Positions 32,978 through 41,176 of a DNA stretch of 41,176 nt are shown piece by piece. The DNA is from Cephaloticoccus sp. (GTDB lineage: Bacteria > Verrucomicrobiota > Verrucomicrobiia > Opitutales > Opitutaceae). How positions within the stretch are numbered: the first letter of the stretch is position 1; every line of letters begins with the position of its first letter. The position numbers and the translations under genes are program-made. The notes below the pieces were generated by a model, which was not told the origin of the DNA, did no database searches, and was given only the letters and a program-made list of their open reading frames with translations. Location: NCBI GenBank assembly GCA_021734075.1, contig JAIPJW010000013.1, forward strand, positions 1 to 41,176, read 5' to 3'.

Positions 32978-33051
32978 TGTAGGGCGGGATCTCCGAATCC
33001 CGCCAGTCAACGGGGGCAAACCAAGGCGGGGTTCGGAGACCCCGCCCTACA
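32978..33051. repeat. Second-family REP-like inverted pair inside the uronate operon
   Basis: Two local hairpins, GGCGGGAT...ATCCCGCC (about 32983-33003) and GGCGGGGT...ACCCCGCC (about 33025-33047), are inverted copies of each other and together form a longer TGTAGGGCGGG...CCCGCCCTACA stem. The sequence is unlike the RAYT-linked elements. It fills the 91-base gap between uxaE and uxaC. Confidence 0.75.
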
Positions 33052-33056
33052 TCAAT

Positions 33057-34901
33057 TCAAGGGCTGATATCGCTCAACAAGGCGTCAAGCGAGGTGTAAC
33101 CCGCGAGTTGTTTCGACGCCGCGGCACAGCGTTCGCGCGAGGCGAGACCGGTGTTCTCCGCGAGGAATATCAGGTAGGCGGCTATGCGTTGCGAGAAGCG
33201 CAGGCGGGCCTCGGCACTCACGGAATAAAACCGTTCGCGTTGGGCGTAACCTGCCGGCGTGTGATCCCCCAGCGCGGCTTTCTCAGGCCGGCCGCCGGCG
33301 GCCAGGACATAGAGGAAGTTGTATTCGAAAAAGACCATGTGGTCCGGCGAGGGCGGCAGGGCAACCAACGCGGCGCGGCAGCTGTCCGGCGAAGCAAAGA
33401 CCTCGACCGGTCGGCCGGCGGCACTGAGGGATGTAGTCACAAAAACCCGGGCCATTTTTTGCTCGGTGGGATCGGCACTGAAGGCCCCGGCCACCGCCAT
33501 CTCCAACGTGAACTGATACCAATCGCGCCACAGCGCGGCGTCCATCGGGTTCCTTGACTGCGCCAAAGCCACGCCCATTTCGTAGGTGTAACGACCGCTG
33601 GTCTTGATCTCGAGGGCACTGCCCGTGACTTCGCCCATCACTTGATAGTTCCCGGCCGATTTGCCGGAACCGGAGTGAAAACCGATGCTGACACCGAACT
33701 TTTTGCACACGTCCCATTGTTTCTGAATGAGCACACGTAATGCCGCATTGTCGGGATAGGGTGAATTCTTTTGGAAGCCAAAGGCCGGCGCGATGAAATT
33801 GACCGGCATGTCCATGGCCTCGCAGAGCGCGAGCATGATCGCCGTGGTCTCGGGCGTGGTGAGGCCGGGTAGTTCATCGATTGAAAGCTCCCTCAGGTAG
33901 GCGCGGCCGGCCGGAGTCGTGAACGCCTCGGCGCGGGCGGCGGCATATTTCTCGTCGCGCTGCTTCATCTTGAGCATCGGGGTCCAGACCGTGGCGAGCA
34001 ACTGGTCGAATGCCGCCGCATCGAGTTGCAGGCCGGCGGCCGCCACCCAGGCCCGGGTCCGGGTCACGATATCCGCCGGGATGACTTCGAGTTTGGCGGG
34101 CTGGTTGAGCGCGAGTTCGGGCGAGAGGTCAAAGGTGATGTAACTTGCCAACAAACAACCGCGCACGAGATCGTCCTCGCGCCCATCATACTTGCCCCCG
34201 ATCGGCTGGTGGTCGGCGTTGAAGGACCAGGCGATCTTGCGGCGGTGGAACCCGGTCTTGAGCTTGGCCAGCACGCAACCGTGGCTCATGCCCTCGACGC
34301 TCTGACCCTGGTGTCCCTCGGGCACGCTCGTGCCGATGAAGGGGAAGGGCACGGTGTCGAGCCGGTTGGCCAGCATCGCATTCACATCGTAAACCAGCTC
34401 GCGCGGGATGGAATTTTGGTTGGCCGTAAGCCCGAGATCGAGCGCACTCATGGCCCAGTCGACCGCCGGCCAATGCAGGGTGGTGAATCGGGCGCCCACT
34501 CCAAGCGTGCTGCGACCGAGCTTGGCCCCCGCCGTGGGAAAAATGGTCGACCCGGCATCGTGCTCCTGGATCAGATTCTTGAGCTTGAGCAGATTCGCCC
34601 AAGTGGCGGGGAAAACCACCAAATCGCCAGCTAGCACCATGCCTGCTTCCAGCAGACCCACGGAGCTTCCCGGATTACCGGTCTCCAATCGCCAGGCGCA
34701 ATCACCGGTGACCGGATCTTCCATCAGGGTCCAGTGGCCGGCGACCGTGGCGAAGCGACTCTTGGACCATTCCTGCAACAGGTTCCCGGCGACCAATTGC
34801 GCACTGAGGGCCGGCCAATCGAGACAGAAGTCAGGCGAAATGCAGGGGTTTTGGGCAATACGCAGATTATTGGTGACGAGAAAGGTATTGATCGGGGACA
34901 T
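33057..34901 (-). CDS. uxaE: Tagaturonate epimerase family protein (UxaE-like)
   Basis: The 614-residue product has a C-terminal half with FGVSIGFHSGSGKS near 405-418 and ALEIKTSGRYTYEMG shortly after, plus WSFNADHQPIGGKYD in the middle. I read these as the active-site blocks of UxaE, which interconverts D-tagaturonate and D-fructuronate and so lets galacturonate enter the fructuronate branch. Its position directly upstream of uxaC supports that reading. It is longer than the roughly 480-residue characterised enzyme, with about 120 extra N-terminal residues. The identification is from motif memory and context, so moderate confidence; a related kinase-free sugar isomerase is the main alternative. 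Confidence 0.65.
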   Translation of the reverse strand: MSPINTFLVTNNLRIAQNPCISPDFCLDWPALSAQLVAGNLLQEWSKSRFATVAGHWTLMEDPVTGDCAWRLETGNPGSSVGLLEAGMVLAGDLVVFPATWANLLKLKNLIQEHDAGSTIFPTAGAKLGRSTLGVGARFTTLHWPAVDWAMSALDLGLTANQNSIPRELVYDVNAMLANRLDTVPFPFIGTSVPEGHQGQSVEGMSHGCVLAKLKTGFHRRKIAWSFNADHQPIGGKYDGREDDLVRGCLLASYITFDLSPELALNQPAKLEVIPADIVTRTRAWVAAAGLQLDAAAFDQLLATVWTPMLKMKQRDEKYAAARAEAFTTPAGRAYLRELSIDELPGLTTPETTAIMLALCEAMDMPVNFIAPAFGFQKNSPYPDNAALRVLIQKQWDVCKKFGVSIGFHSGSGKSAGNYQVMGEVTGSALEIKTSGRYTYEMGVALAQSRNPMDAALWRDWYQFTLEMAVAGAFSADPTEQKMARVFVTTSLSAAGRPVEVFASPDSCRAALVALPPSPDHMVFFEYNFLYVLAAGGRPEKAALGDHTPAGYAQRERFYSVSAEARLRFSQRIAAYLIFLAENTGLASRERCAAASKQLAGYTSLDALLSDISP

Positions 34902-34976
34902 GATGGAGAGGCAGTGAGGAGAATGATTGCGGGTTGGGGGCGGATTTGCTCGCTACTGTGCCAGTGAGGCGCGGCG

Positions 34977-35759
34977 TCAGATCGTCATGGCATGGTAACC
35001 ACCGTCGACGATGAGTTCCTCGCCGGTGATGAACGAACCGGCCGCATCCGAGGCGAGCAGCAACGTGGCCCCGATCAGTTCACGCGCCTCGCCAAAACGT
35101 TTCATCGGGGTGTGGCCCATGATGCTGGCAACCCGGTCGGGCGTGAGCACCTTCTTGTTCTGTTCGGCGGGAAAGAAACCGGGCACAAGCAGATTGACGC
35201 GCACCCGGTGCGGCGCCCATTCGCGGGCCAAATTGAGGGAGAGGTTGTGCACGGCACCCTTGGTCGCCGAGTAGGTGAACACGCGGGACAGCGGCACCAC
35301 CCCGGACATCGAGCCGAGATTAATGATCGACCCACCCTCGCCCCGCTCGACGAGATATTTGCCAAAAACCTGACAGCCCAGAAAGACGCCCTTGAGGTTC
35401 ACCCGCACAATGCGGTCGAACTCCTCCTCGGTAATGTCGAAAAAGGGCGTGGCGGAATTGATGCCCGCCCCATTGATCACAATATCGATGCGGCCCGCGC
35501 GTTGCAGCACGGCATCCCGCAGGCCTTCCATCTCCGCCTTGCTGGTGGCCTCGGCCGCATGAAACCAGGCCTGGCCGCCAGCGGCGGCAATCTGGTCGAG
35601 CCGGGCCTGGGCCTTGGTGGCATTGCGCCCGACGAGCACGACTTCGGCGCCCGCGCCCGCGAGGCCGGCCGCCATGGCGCCACAGAGTTCACCGGTGCCG
35701 CCAATGACGACCGCCACCTTGCCTTGCAGACTGAAAATCTGATCCAGATAAGAGCTCAT
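34977..35759 (-). CDS. Short-chain dehydrogenase/reductase, likely uronate pathway
   Basis: This 260-residue classical SDR has the NAD(P) motif as [12 protein letters not shown] near 20-31, NGAGINS near 97, active-site Ser in NLGSMSG and the YSATK catalytic pair about 12 residues later. The C-terminal [13 protein letters not shown] is usual. Close family members include KduD and fructuronate/mannonate or gluconate-type reductases. In this operon it probably reduces fructuronate or 2,5-diketo-3-deoxygluconate, but the sequence does not separate these. Its ATG overlaps the stop of the Ldh2-family gene as ATGA, so the two dehydrogenases are coupled. Confidence 0.88.
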   Translation of the reverse strand: MSSYLDQIFSLQGKVAVVIGGTGELCGAMAAGLAGAGAEVVLVGRNATKAQARLDQIAAAGGQAWFHAAEATSKAEMEGLRDAVLQRAGRIDIVINGAGINSATPFFDITEEEFDRIVRVNLKGVFLGCQVFGKYLVERGEGGSIINLGSMSGVVPLSRVFTYSATKGAVHNLSLNLAREWAPHRVRVNLLVPGFFPAEQNKKVLTPDRVASIMGHTPMKRFGEARELIGATLLLASDAAGSFITGEELIVDGGYHAMTI

Positions 35760-36853
35760 AGGGTAATGGTTTTCAGGGCCGAGCGATTCCATTGCGGATG
35801 GCCGCATTCGGTCGCCAACTCGTTGAAAGCGTCGATCTCGGCGGCACTGAACAGCAGTCCGCCCGCCGCCGCGGTTTTTTTCGCCCACTCGGCCTCGATC
35901 TGCCCGGGCAGGATGCAGGCCTCGTTGCCATGCCCCAGCACATCGTCGATGACGGCCTTGACGTTCTGCGCCTGGTTGCGACCCAGGGCAAAGGCGCCGC
36001 CGCTGAGCGCGTCGGGATGGATGACTTGGAAAAAGAAGGAGCAGCCGTGTTTCTCCTCGGGCCGGTTGTTCCATTGGTTGCGCAACGTGGGCAGGGAGCC
36101 GCCGATGAACCCGGCGACGAGTTCATCGATCAGCGACAGACCGTAGCCCTTGTGGGCGCCGAAAGGCAGCAAGGCGGTGACCGCCGCCGGATCGGTGGTG
36201 GGCTTGCCATCCTTGTCCACGGCTGCAAACGGGGGCAATGGTTTGCCCTCACGCTTGAGTTGTTGGACCCGCCCCATCGCGACCACCGAGGTGGCCCAGT
36301 CGATGACGATGGGAAAACCGATGGCCGGGATCGTCGGGAAGCCCCACGAATGCGGATTGGTGCCCAGGGTGGGCGCCTTGCCGCCGAAGGGCACCACCTC
36401 GGCAATGGCCGCGGTGCAATTGGTGTAGGCGATGTAACCGCGCCGGGCGGCATCGATCACATAACCGCCGCCCCACAGGTAATGGGTGGCATTGTCGACG
36501 GAGACCGTGCCCACGCCGTATTGATCGGCCAGCTTGATGGCCGTGTCCATCGCCCGGTAGGCGATCGACTGGCCGAGCTTGCGGTTGGCATTCCAAACCT
36601 TGACTGCGGCAAAGCGCGTCGGGATTTCCTCAATCTGCGCGCCGGGGGTCCAGCCCTTGACGCCGGTGCCGAAGAGGTGGTCGAGGTGCAGGGCCTTGAG
36701 CCCGTTGTGCGTGCGGATGCCATGACGCGTGGCTTCAGCACAGAAACGGGCACCCTCCGCGGCCTCGTCGGCGTGGTAACCGCGATGACAGTAGGCGGCC
36801 TCGACCAAAGCGTTGTGCTGCGCCTCGGGGACAATATGGAAAAGTTCAGGCAT
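35756..36853 (-). CDS. Ldh2/malate-lactate-ureidoglycolate dehydrogenase family protein
   Basis: The 365-residue product belongs to the non-Rossmann Ldh2 family of NAD(P)-dependent 2-hydroxyacid dehydrogenases. Recognisable blocks are [12 protein letters not shown] near 48, [18 protein letters not shown] near 119, [18 protein letters not shown] near 156 and [18 protein letters not shown] near 231. Family members reduce 2-keto acids, including 2-keto sugar acids. Being in a uronate operon, it may act on 5-keto or 2-keto-gluconate-type intermediates, which is inference. It lies 36 bases after the phosphoglycerate-dehydrogenase-like gene and overlaps the SDR by four bases. Confidence 0.88.
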   Translation of the reverse strand: MPELFHIVPEAQHNALVEAAYCHRGYHADEAAEGARFCAEATRHGIRTHNGLKALHLDHLFGTGVKGWTPGAQIEEIPTRFAAVKVWNANRKLGQSIAYRAMDTAIKLADQYGVGTVSVDNATHYLWGGGYVIDAARRGYIAYTNCTAAIAEVVPFGGKAPTLGTNPHSWGFPTIPAIGFPIVIDWATSVVAMGRVQQLKREGKPLPPFAAVDKDGKPTTDPAAVTALLPFGAHKGYGLSLIDELVAGFIGGSLPTLRNQWNNRPEEKHGCSFFFQVIHPDALSGGAFALGRNQAQNVKAVIDDVLGHGNEACILPGQIEAEWAKKTAAAGGLLFSAAEIDAFNELATECGHPQWNRSALKTITL

Positions 36854-36889
36854 GGGATTGAATGGGTAACGGTTACTGCGGCTGGTGGT

Positions 36890-37855
36890 TCAGAATTTGT
36901 TGGCTTGGGCGATGGGCGGCTGCCCGGCGAGAAACCGGGTGAGATTTTCGACGGCACAACTGGCCTGGCGCTGGACGCTCTCATGCGTGCGGGAGCCGAT
37001 ATGCGGCGTCACAATGCAATTCGGGAGCTTGAGCAAGGGATGGTCCGCCGGCGGGGGCTCCTGGTCGAGCACGTCGGTGCCGTAACCGCCCACCTGCCCG
37101 GATTGCAGGGCGGCCACGATGTCGGCGGTGTGGACAATTTCACCCCGGGCGCAGTTGAGGATGATGACGCCGGGTTTCATCTTCGCGATGGAGGCCGCAC
37201 AAATCATGTCACGGGTTTCCGGAGTCAGGTTGGTATGCAGGGAAATGTAATCCGCGCAGGCAAAAATCTCATCAATGGAGGCGGCCCGCTTTACACCATG
37301 TTGGGCGGCGAAGGCCTCGTCCCAGTAAAGGTCATAACCTATCGGTTCCATGCCGAAGGCGCGGGCGCGGATGGCGACTTCCTTGCCGATGCGGCCGAGA
37401 CCGATGATCCCGATGGTCTTGGCCAGCAATTCGTGACCCGTTTTGCGTTTCCAACCTCCCGCGCGCGTGGAATCACAATGAAAGAGCAGGCTTTTCTCCA
37501 GGGCGAGCAGCAGGAGGAAGGTGTGCTCGGCGACGGTGGTGTGGTTGACGCCAGGGGTGAAGAGCACCGGAATCTTGAATTCGGTGGCACTCGTGACGTC
37601 GATCTTGTCGAGCCCGATGCCGTATTTACTGATGACCTTGAGGCGCGGCAGTGATTTTTCGATCACCGCGCGGGTGATGGCATCATCGCCGCAAATGAAG
37701 GCATCGAACTGCCCGGCAAGTTCCAGCATGCGCGATTCGGGCAAGGGGCCGCGTTCGCAGACCAGCTCGAAGCCAGCGGCGGCGAGCATGGCGTGATGCA
37801 CGCCGGGCGTATCTTGGAATGATGTGGTGGTGAGAAGGACTCGGATGGAGCTCAT
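36890..37855 (-). CDS. Phosphoglycerate-dehydrogenase-like D-2-hydroxyacid dehydrogenase
   Basis: This 321-residue dehydrogenase has the NAD-binding loop GLGRIGKEVA near 150 and the family signature KYGIGLDKID. The active-site set is Arg in CARGEIV, Glu in DQEPP and His in TPHIGS. It has no C-terminal ACT domain, so it is not a full SerA. It is the first gene of the nine-gene uronate operon and faces the XylR-type regulator across the repeat-rich spacer. Substrate unknown; a sugar-acid derived 2-hydroxyacid is likely from context. Confidence 0.87.
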   Translation of the reverse strand: MSSIRVLLTTTSFQDTPGVHHAMLAAAGFELVCERGPLPESRMLELAGQFDAFICGDDAITRAVIEKSLPRLKVISKYGIGLDKIDVTSATEFKIPVLFTPGVNHTTVAEHTFLLLLALEKSLLFHCDSTRAGGWKRKTGHELLAKTIGIIGLGRIGKEVAIRARAFGMEPIGYDLYWDEAFAAQHGVKRAASIDEIFACADYISLHTNLTPETRDMICAASIAKMKPGVIILNCARGEIVHTADIVAALQSGQVGGYGTDVLDQEPPPADHPLLKLPNCIVTPHIGSRTHESVQRQASCAVENLTRFLAGQPPIAQANKF

Positions 37856-37924
37856 GGATAATAAAGGTGGGGACGGGGGAATCTGATCAATTTCAGGAGG
37901 ATCAGCATAGTGGTTTGTCGGCGC

Positions 37925-37990
37925 TTCGCATACACGTTAATGCGAAAAATAGTTTATATTTTGCGAATATTCGGATGTGCTCCTTCGCAT
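37925..37990. promoter_or_regulatory. Operator cluster of repeated TTCGCAT heptamers between regulator and uronate operon
   Basis: TTCGCAT occurs at 37925-37931, its complement ATGCGAA at 37940-37946, a near match TTGCGAA at 37961-37967, and TTCGCAT again at 37984-37990, overlapping the regulator's ATG. The first two form an inverted repeat with an 8-base spacer. A CGAATATTCG palindrome lies at 37964-37973. These are the best candidates for binding by the divergent XylR-type protein, including autoregulation. Confidence 0.65.
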
Positions 37991-39155
37991 GCCCTCCCCC
38001 CGCCGCATTGCGGTCTATCTTTCCCTGGCGACCGAACATGGTCGGGGCATTTTGCGGGGCATCGCCCGCTTCTATCACCAGCATCCGGAAGTGACCGTGC
38101 TCAAGTTCAATGATCCGCGGTCATATGACCCGGCGGTCCTGCGGCGCTTGAAAGTGAATGGCATCATAGCCCGGGTCACCACCCGGCGCAATGAAGCCGC
38201 TTTGACTGGTCTGGGGGTGCCAGTGGTCAACGTCTCCGGTCAAATCGCCACTCCCAAGGTCCCGCTGATCAACACCGATGATTTGCGAGTCGGAAACATG
38301 GCCCTGCGCCACCTCCACAGCCGGGCCTACCGGCACTTTGCCTATTGCGGCAACAGCACCCACCTTGGTTCGGTGCGCCGCTACCGCGGCTATTGTGCGG
38401 CAGCGCGGGAATTGGGCATCACGATGGGCATCCCGCGACACCTGCTGCCCCAGGGCGACCAAAATGCGCCCTACGCTGATGCGCCCCGTGATCGCTTGAC
38501 CGCCTGGCTCAAAACCCTGCCCCGCCCGGTCGGGATTCTCGGGTTCACCGATCGGGTCGCCTTGGAACTCGACGAAGCCTGCGCCCGATTGGGCCTGCGC
38601 GTGCCGGAGGACGTGGCCATTCTCGGTGTGGGCAATGACCTGACCCGGGTTGAATTTGCCCACGTCGCCCTGACGAGCATCCAGCTCAACACCCAGCAAA
38701 TCGGTCACGCCGCCGCGGAGTCACTGCAAACGATGATGAATGGTCAGTCGCTAAACGTGGCGGAGACGTTGATCAGCCCGCTGAAAATCGTGACGCGCAA
38801 CTCCACCGACCGGTTTGCGGTGGATGACGAAGTGGTCGCGATTGCGCTGGATCATATGCGTGAGCATGTCGGCAACACGATCTATGTCGCCGAGGTGGCT
38901 CGGGCGGCCGGGGTGACCCGCCGCGTGCTGGAGCTGCGCTTTCGGGCGGCGTTCGGCACCTCCGTTTATGCGGAAGCCCAACGTCTGCATTTCGCGCGGG
39001 CCCAGGAGCTCATGGCTGAGCCGGACTTGACGCTGGGCGAAATCGCCTACGCCTCCGGCTTTGAAAGCCCATCGGTCTTTGCCTCGGCATTCCGCCGGCG
39101 TTTCCAAGTTTCGCCGTCAGCCTACCGCCGCGTGCTGATGGGGCCGGCGGGTTGA
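37989..39155 (+). CDS. XylR-type transcriptional regulator (LacI-like sensor, AraC-type HTH)
   Basis: The 388-residue product has a periplasmic-binding-protein-like sugar-sensing domain (about 4-270), with RRIAVYLSLATEHGRGILRGI at the start, NTDDLRVGNMALRHL and GFTDRVALELDEA. It ends in an AraC-family double HTH (about 285-388), including LTLGEIAYASGFESPSVFASAF and FQVSPSAYRR. This is the XylR architecture used in Verrucomicrobiota and proteobacteria for sugar operons. It is transcribed away from the uronate operon, so it should respond to a uronate or a product of it. The ATG at 37989 overlaps one TTCGCAT copy. Its stop abuts the receptor gene's stop with no gap. Confidence 0.92.
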   Translation: MPSPRRIAVYLSLATEHGRGILRGIARFYHQHPEVTVLKFNDPRSYDPAVLRRLKVNGIIARVTTRRNEAALTGLGVPVVNVSGQIATPKVPLINTDDLRVGNMALRHLHSRAYRHFAYCGNSTHLGSVRRYRGYCAAARELGITMGIPRHLLPQGDQNAPYADAPRDRLTAWLKTLPRPVGILGFTDRVALELDEACARLGLRVPEDVAILGVGNDLTRVEFAHVALTSIQLNTQQIGHAAAESLQTMMNGQSLNVAETLISPLKIVTRNSTDRFAVDDEVVAIALDHMREHVGNTIYVAEVARAAGVTRRVLELRFRAAFGTSVYAEAQRLHFARAQELMAEPDLTLGEIAYASGFESPSVFASAFRRRFQVSPSAYRRVLMGPAG

Positions 39156-41176
39156 TCAAAAAATCATCCGGGCGGAGAAGGTGATTTCGCGACCCGTCCC
39201 CACCCGCGCATTGCTGGCCAGCAGGTCGCGGTCGAAAAGATTACGCACCCCGGTCTCGAGATCGAGCTGCCGCTTGCCCACCCGCCATTGATAACCGGTG
39301 CTGACTTGCACGATGCCATATCCGGGATAGGCCAGATAATCCCGCCGCGAGTCGGCGTAATTGGCCACGTAGTTGCTCAGATATTGCCAGCCAGCACCCC
39401 AGGTCAGGCCATTGGTCAAGCCTCCGGGACGATGGCGCAAAGCCAGGTTCATTTTGAGTGCCGGCAGCCGGGCAATGGGGCGACCGACTTCCTGGGGAAT
39501 GTCCGGGGAGACGGTGGTGAGCGCCCGCGTGTAGGAACTCTTGAGCGACACTTGCAAGGTCGGAGTGGCCGCCCACTTCAAATCCATGCGACCACCGGAA
39601 AAGCGCTCCTCCCCCGCGGCCACCAACTGGGGTTGGGTCTGGTTGGCATCGGCAATGGGGTCGTTGTAGAGGGGATTGCGGCGGGAAATCTGACGGTTGT
39701 AGAGCAGGAAGCCCGCGAGGGAATAATCCAGGCGACCCGCCGCGGCGCGACCCCGGAAGCCGGATTCATAGCCCAGGGTGGTTTCATTGTTCTGAATGCG
39801 ACCCGTGCGCACATCAACGGGGGTGGAGGGATCAAAAGCCGTGTTGACGCTGGCAAATGCCAGCAGGTGGCGCGGCAATACCTGAAAGTTCAAGCCGCTC
39901 TGGTAACTCAGCTGTTGCGTGCGATCCTTGATCAATGGACGCGCGGAGTTGGGTTTGTGGTCCTCGACCGTGAGGCTCACTTCATCCAAACGCATCCCGG
40001 CGGTAAGCACGGTCTGTCCATTGCGCCAGGCTACACGATCACTCAGTTCCACCGAGGTGTAGTCGGCCCGTTCCGTCCGATCCGCCGTGATGCGATCGTA
40101 AAGCCCGAGGCTGAACGGGGGCAGCAGATAATTGGGCGCATAGGGGTCGAAATTCAGCACGTCAAAGGGCAAGGCATCACGGGCCACCTTGTTGAGGGCC
40201 CGTTCCTCACGGCGGTATTCCCCGCGCGTGCCACTGGCCGAACCGAGCAGCTTGTGGTCGCCAGACAGTGCCCGGAAACGATAGGTGCCCTCGAGGCGCA
40301 AGGCCACGGCTTGTTGCGGCTGTTCGAGATGGCGGGGTTCACGCGTGCCCTCAAATAGCCCGGTGGCGAGATTGAGGACCGGCGTGGTGTAACGGTCCTG
40401 CTCCACGTTGCGCTTCCACCCCTCCAGACTCGCACGCAAGGCCAGCGCCTTGGTGGGCTGGGTCTCGATCTGCAGGCTCGCGGCCGCACTGCGCCGCCTG
40501 ACCCCGGCGTCCGGCCCATTGGCGTTGAACGCCGCGAGCGGCAGGAAGGGACCGGCAATCAAGTGCGCGGCATCGATCCGATAATTGGGGATACCTGGTG
40601 AAGCCTGGGCCATGACTTGGCGGAGATCCACCGCCAACGAGGCACTGGTGGATCGACTTTGCCGCCAAGTCATGGCGGCTGAGATACCTTGGGTTTCCTC
40701 CACGGCAAACTCCTCCGGGCCGCCCCGCCGCTGCCACTCCACGGCAATCCGTTGCCAAAGCTTTTTGGGGATGATCGGGCTGGTGGATTCAAGATTCACG
40801 CGCTGCCGATCAAGATTGGAAAATGAGGCACCAAGCCGCGTCTGCACTTTGGACTTGGGCCGGGCGGTGAGGTAATTCTGGATCCCCCCCGGAGCGCCGC
40901 GACCGAGCACCGGAATCAGGGGGCCCTGGATCACGATGGTCTGGGCGGTGTTCAGGGTTTCGGGCATGCCGACCTGAATAAAACCATTTCGCAGGGCCGG
41001 CGTGGGAAATCCCCGCAAATTGAGTCGATCGCCCCCGGCAATGCGGTCGGCCGGCGAAGGATCGGCAATGGTTTCCAAGTCGGAACTGAGTTCCATGCCA
41101 TCATCATCAATCGTATAGTCGGACTCGCTGATCAGGTCGTTGGAGAATGGCACATCCCGCATTTCCTCCTCCACCG
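39156..41176 (-). CDS. TonB-dependent receptor, 5' end cut by the window edge
   Basis: The visible part is about 673 residues and lacks the N-terminus (signal peptide, start of the plug). It begins in the plug (about LNLRGFPTPALRNGF) and has GAPGGIQNYLTARPK, the usual plug end. A 22-strand-like barrel follows, with RNLFDRDLLASNARV and a C-terminal phenylalanine that fits outer membrane assembly. It would import a ligand through the outer membrane with TonB energy. Position next to the regulator and polyuronide operon suggests an oligouronide or related glycan, but siderophore-type ligands cannot be ruled out. Opposite in strand to the regulator, with converging stops. Confidence 0.9.
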   Translation of the reverse strand, partial: VEEEMRDVPFSNDLISESDYTIDDDGMELSSDLETIADPSPADRIAGGDRLNLRGFPTPALRNGFIQVGMPETLNTAQTIVIQGPLIPVLGRGAPGGIQNYLTARPKSKVQTRLGASFSNLDRQRVNLESTSPIIPKKLWQRIAVEWQRRGGPEEFAVEETQGISAAMTWRQSRSTSASLAVDLRQVMAQASPGIPNYRIDAAHLIAGPFLPLAAFNANGPDAGVRRRSAAASLQIETQPTKALALRASLEGWKRNVEQDRYTTPVLNLATGLFEGTREPRHLEQPQQAVALRLEGTYRFRALSGDHKLLGSASGTRGEYRREERALNKVARDALPFDVLNFDPYAPNYLLPPFSLGLYDRITADRTERADYTSVELSDRVAWRNGQTVLTAGMRLDEVSLTVEDHKPNSARPLIKDRTQQLSYQSGLNFQVLPRHLLAFASVNTAFDPSTPVDVRTGRIQNNETTLGYESGFRGRAAAGRLDYSLAGFLLYNRQISRRNPLYNDPIADANQTQPQLVAAGEERFSGGRMDLKWAATPTLQVSLKSSYTRALTTVSPDIPQEVGRPIARLPALKMNLALRHRPGGLTNGLTWGAGWQYLSNYVANYADSRRDYLAYPGYGIVQVSTGYQWRVGKRQLDLETGVRNLFDRDLLASNARVGTGREITFSARMIF

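Noticed and set aside
37910-38113. Open frame with GGAGG and GTG in the regulator spacer
   Set aside because: It overlaps the operator repeats and the start of the regulator in another frame, and has no protein-like character.

Overview
The window looks like chromosome of a high-GC, Gram-negative heterotroph of the Verrucomicrobiota, most likely Opitutaceae. This rests on gene content and style (few Shine-Dalgarno sites, XylR-type regulator, TonB-dependent receptor, uronate isomerase with a tagaturonate-epimerase-like protein, prepilin-type proteins, REP-like hairpin doublets). No 16S or other phylogenetic marker is present, so the assignment is inference.

Region 1 (about 139-8072) is the most unusual part: a pilin-like accessory locus. 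Three gene families occur twice: A, a bitopic membrane protein; B, an 84-85 residue protein with two membrane segments; C, a type IV prepilin-like protein. The first set is contiguous (A1-B1-C1). The second is split (A2 ... B2-C2) by an opposite-strand operon of histidine kinase, CheY-like receiver, a 65-residue protein and a GspE/PilB-type ATPase. No secretin, GspF/PilC platform protein or prepilin peptidase is in the window, so the module would have to borrow these or work differently.

Region 2 (about 8084-10521) holds repeat debris, a small membrane protein, tRNA-Leu(CAG), KDPG aldolase (eda) with a clear terminator, and a REP-associated tyrosine transposase between two direct copies of a REP doublet.

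Region 3 (about 10538-19568) is mostly minus strand: a protein with a degenerate P-loop, chorismate synthase, a GT-C type membrane glycosyltransferase, a MetW-like methyltransferase, a large esterase/beta-propeller fusion and a WYL regulator, with a divergent unknown gene.

Region 4 (about 19605-25022) has tRNA-Arg(TCG), a tandem acetyltransferase, a hybrid histidine kinase and a PilZ protein. It is studded with REP elements. Two 101-bp near-perfect inverted copies bracket the kinase gene, and one element duplicates the 3' tail of tRNA-Arg.

Region 5 (about 25041-41176) is a nine-gene minus-strand uronate/polyuronide operon: hydroxyacid dehydrogenase, Ldh2-family dehydrogenase, SDR, tagaturonate epimerase, uronate isomerase, alginate-lyase-fold lyase, GH88/105 hydrolase, GH2 hydrolase and a second hydroxyacid dehydrogenase. 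A XylR-type regulator is divergent from it across a region with repeated TTCGCAT heptamers, and a partial TonB-dependent receptor follows. The lyase, GH88 and GH2 enzymes would release uronates outside the cytoplasm; UxaC, the epimerase and the reductases process them; KDPG aldolase at 9 kb would finish the route. No sugar-acid dehydratase, KDG kinase or inner-membrane transporter is in the window.
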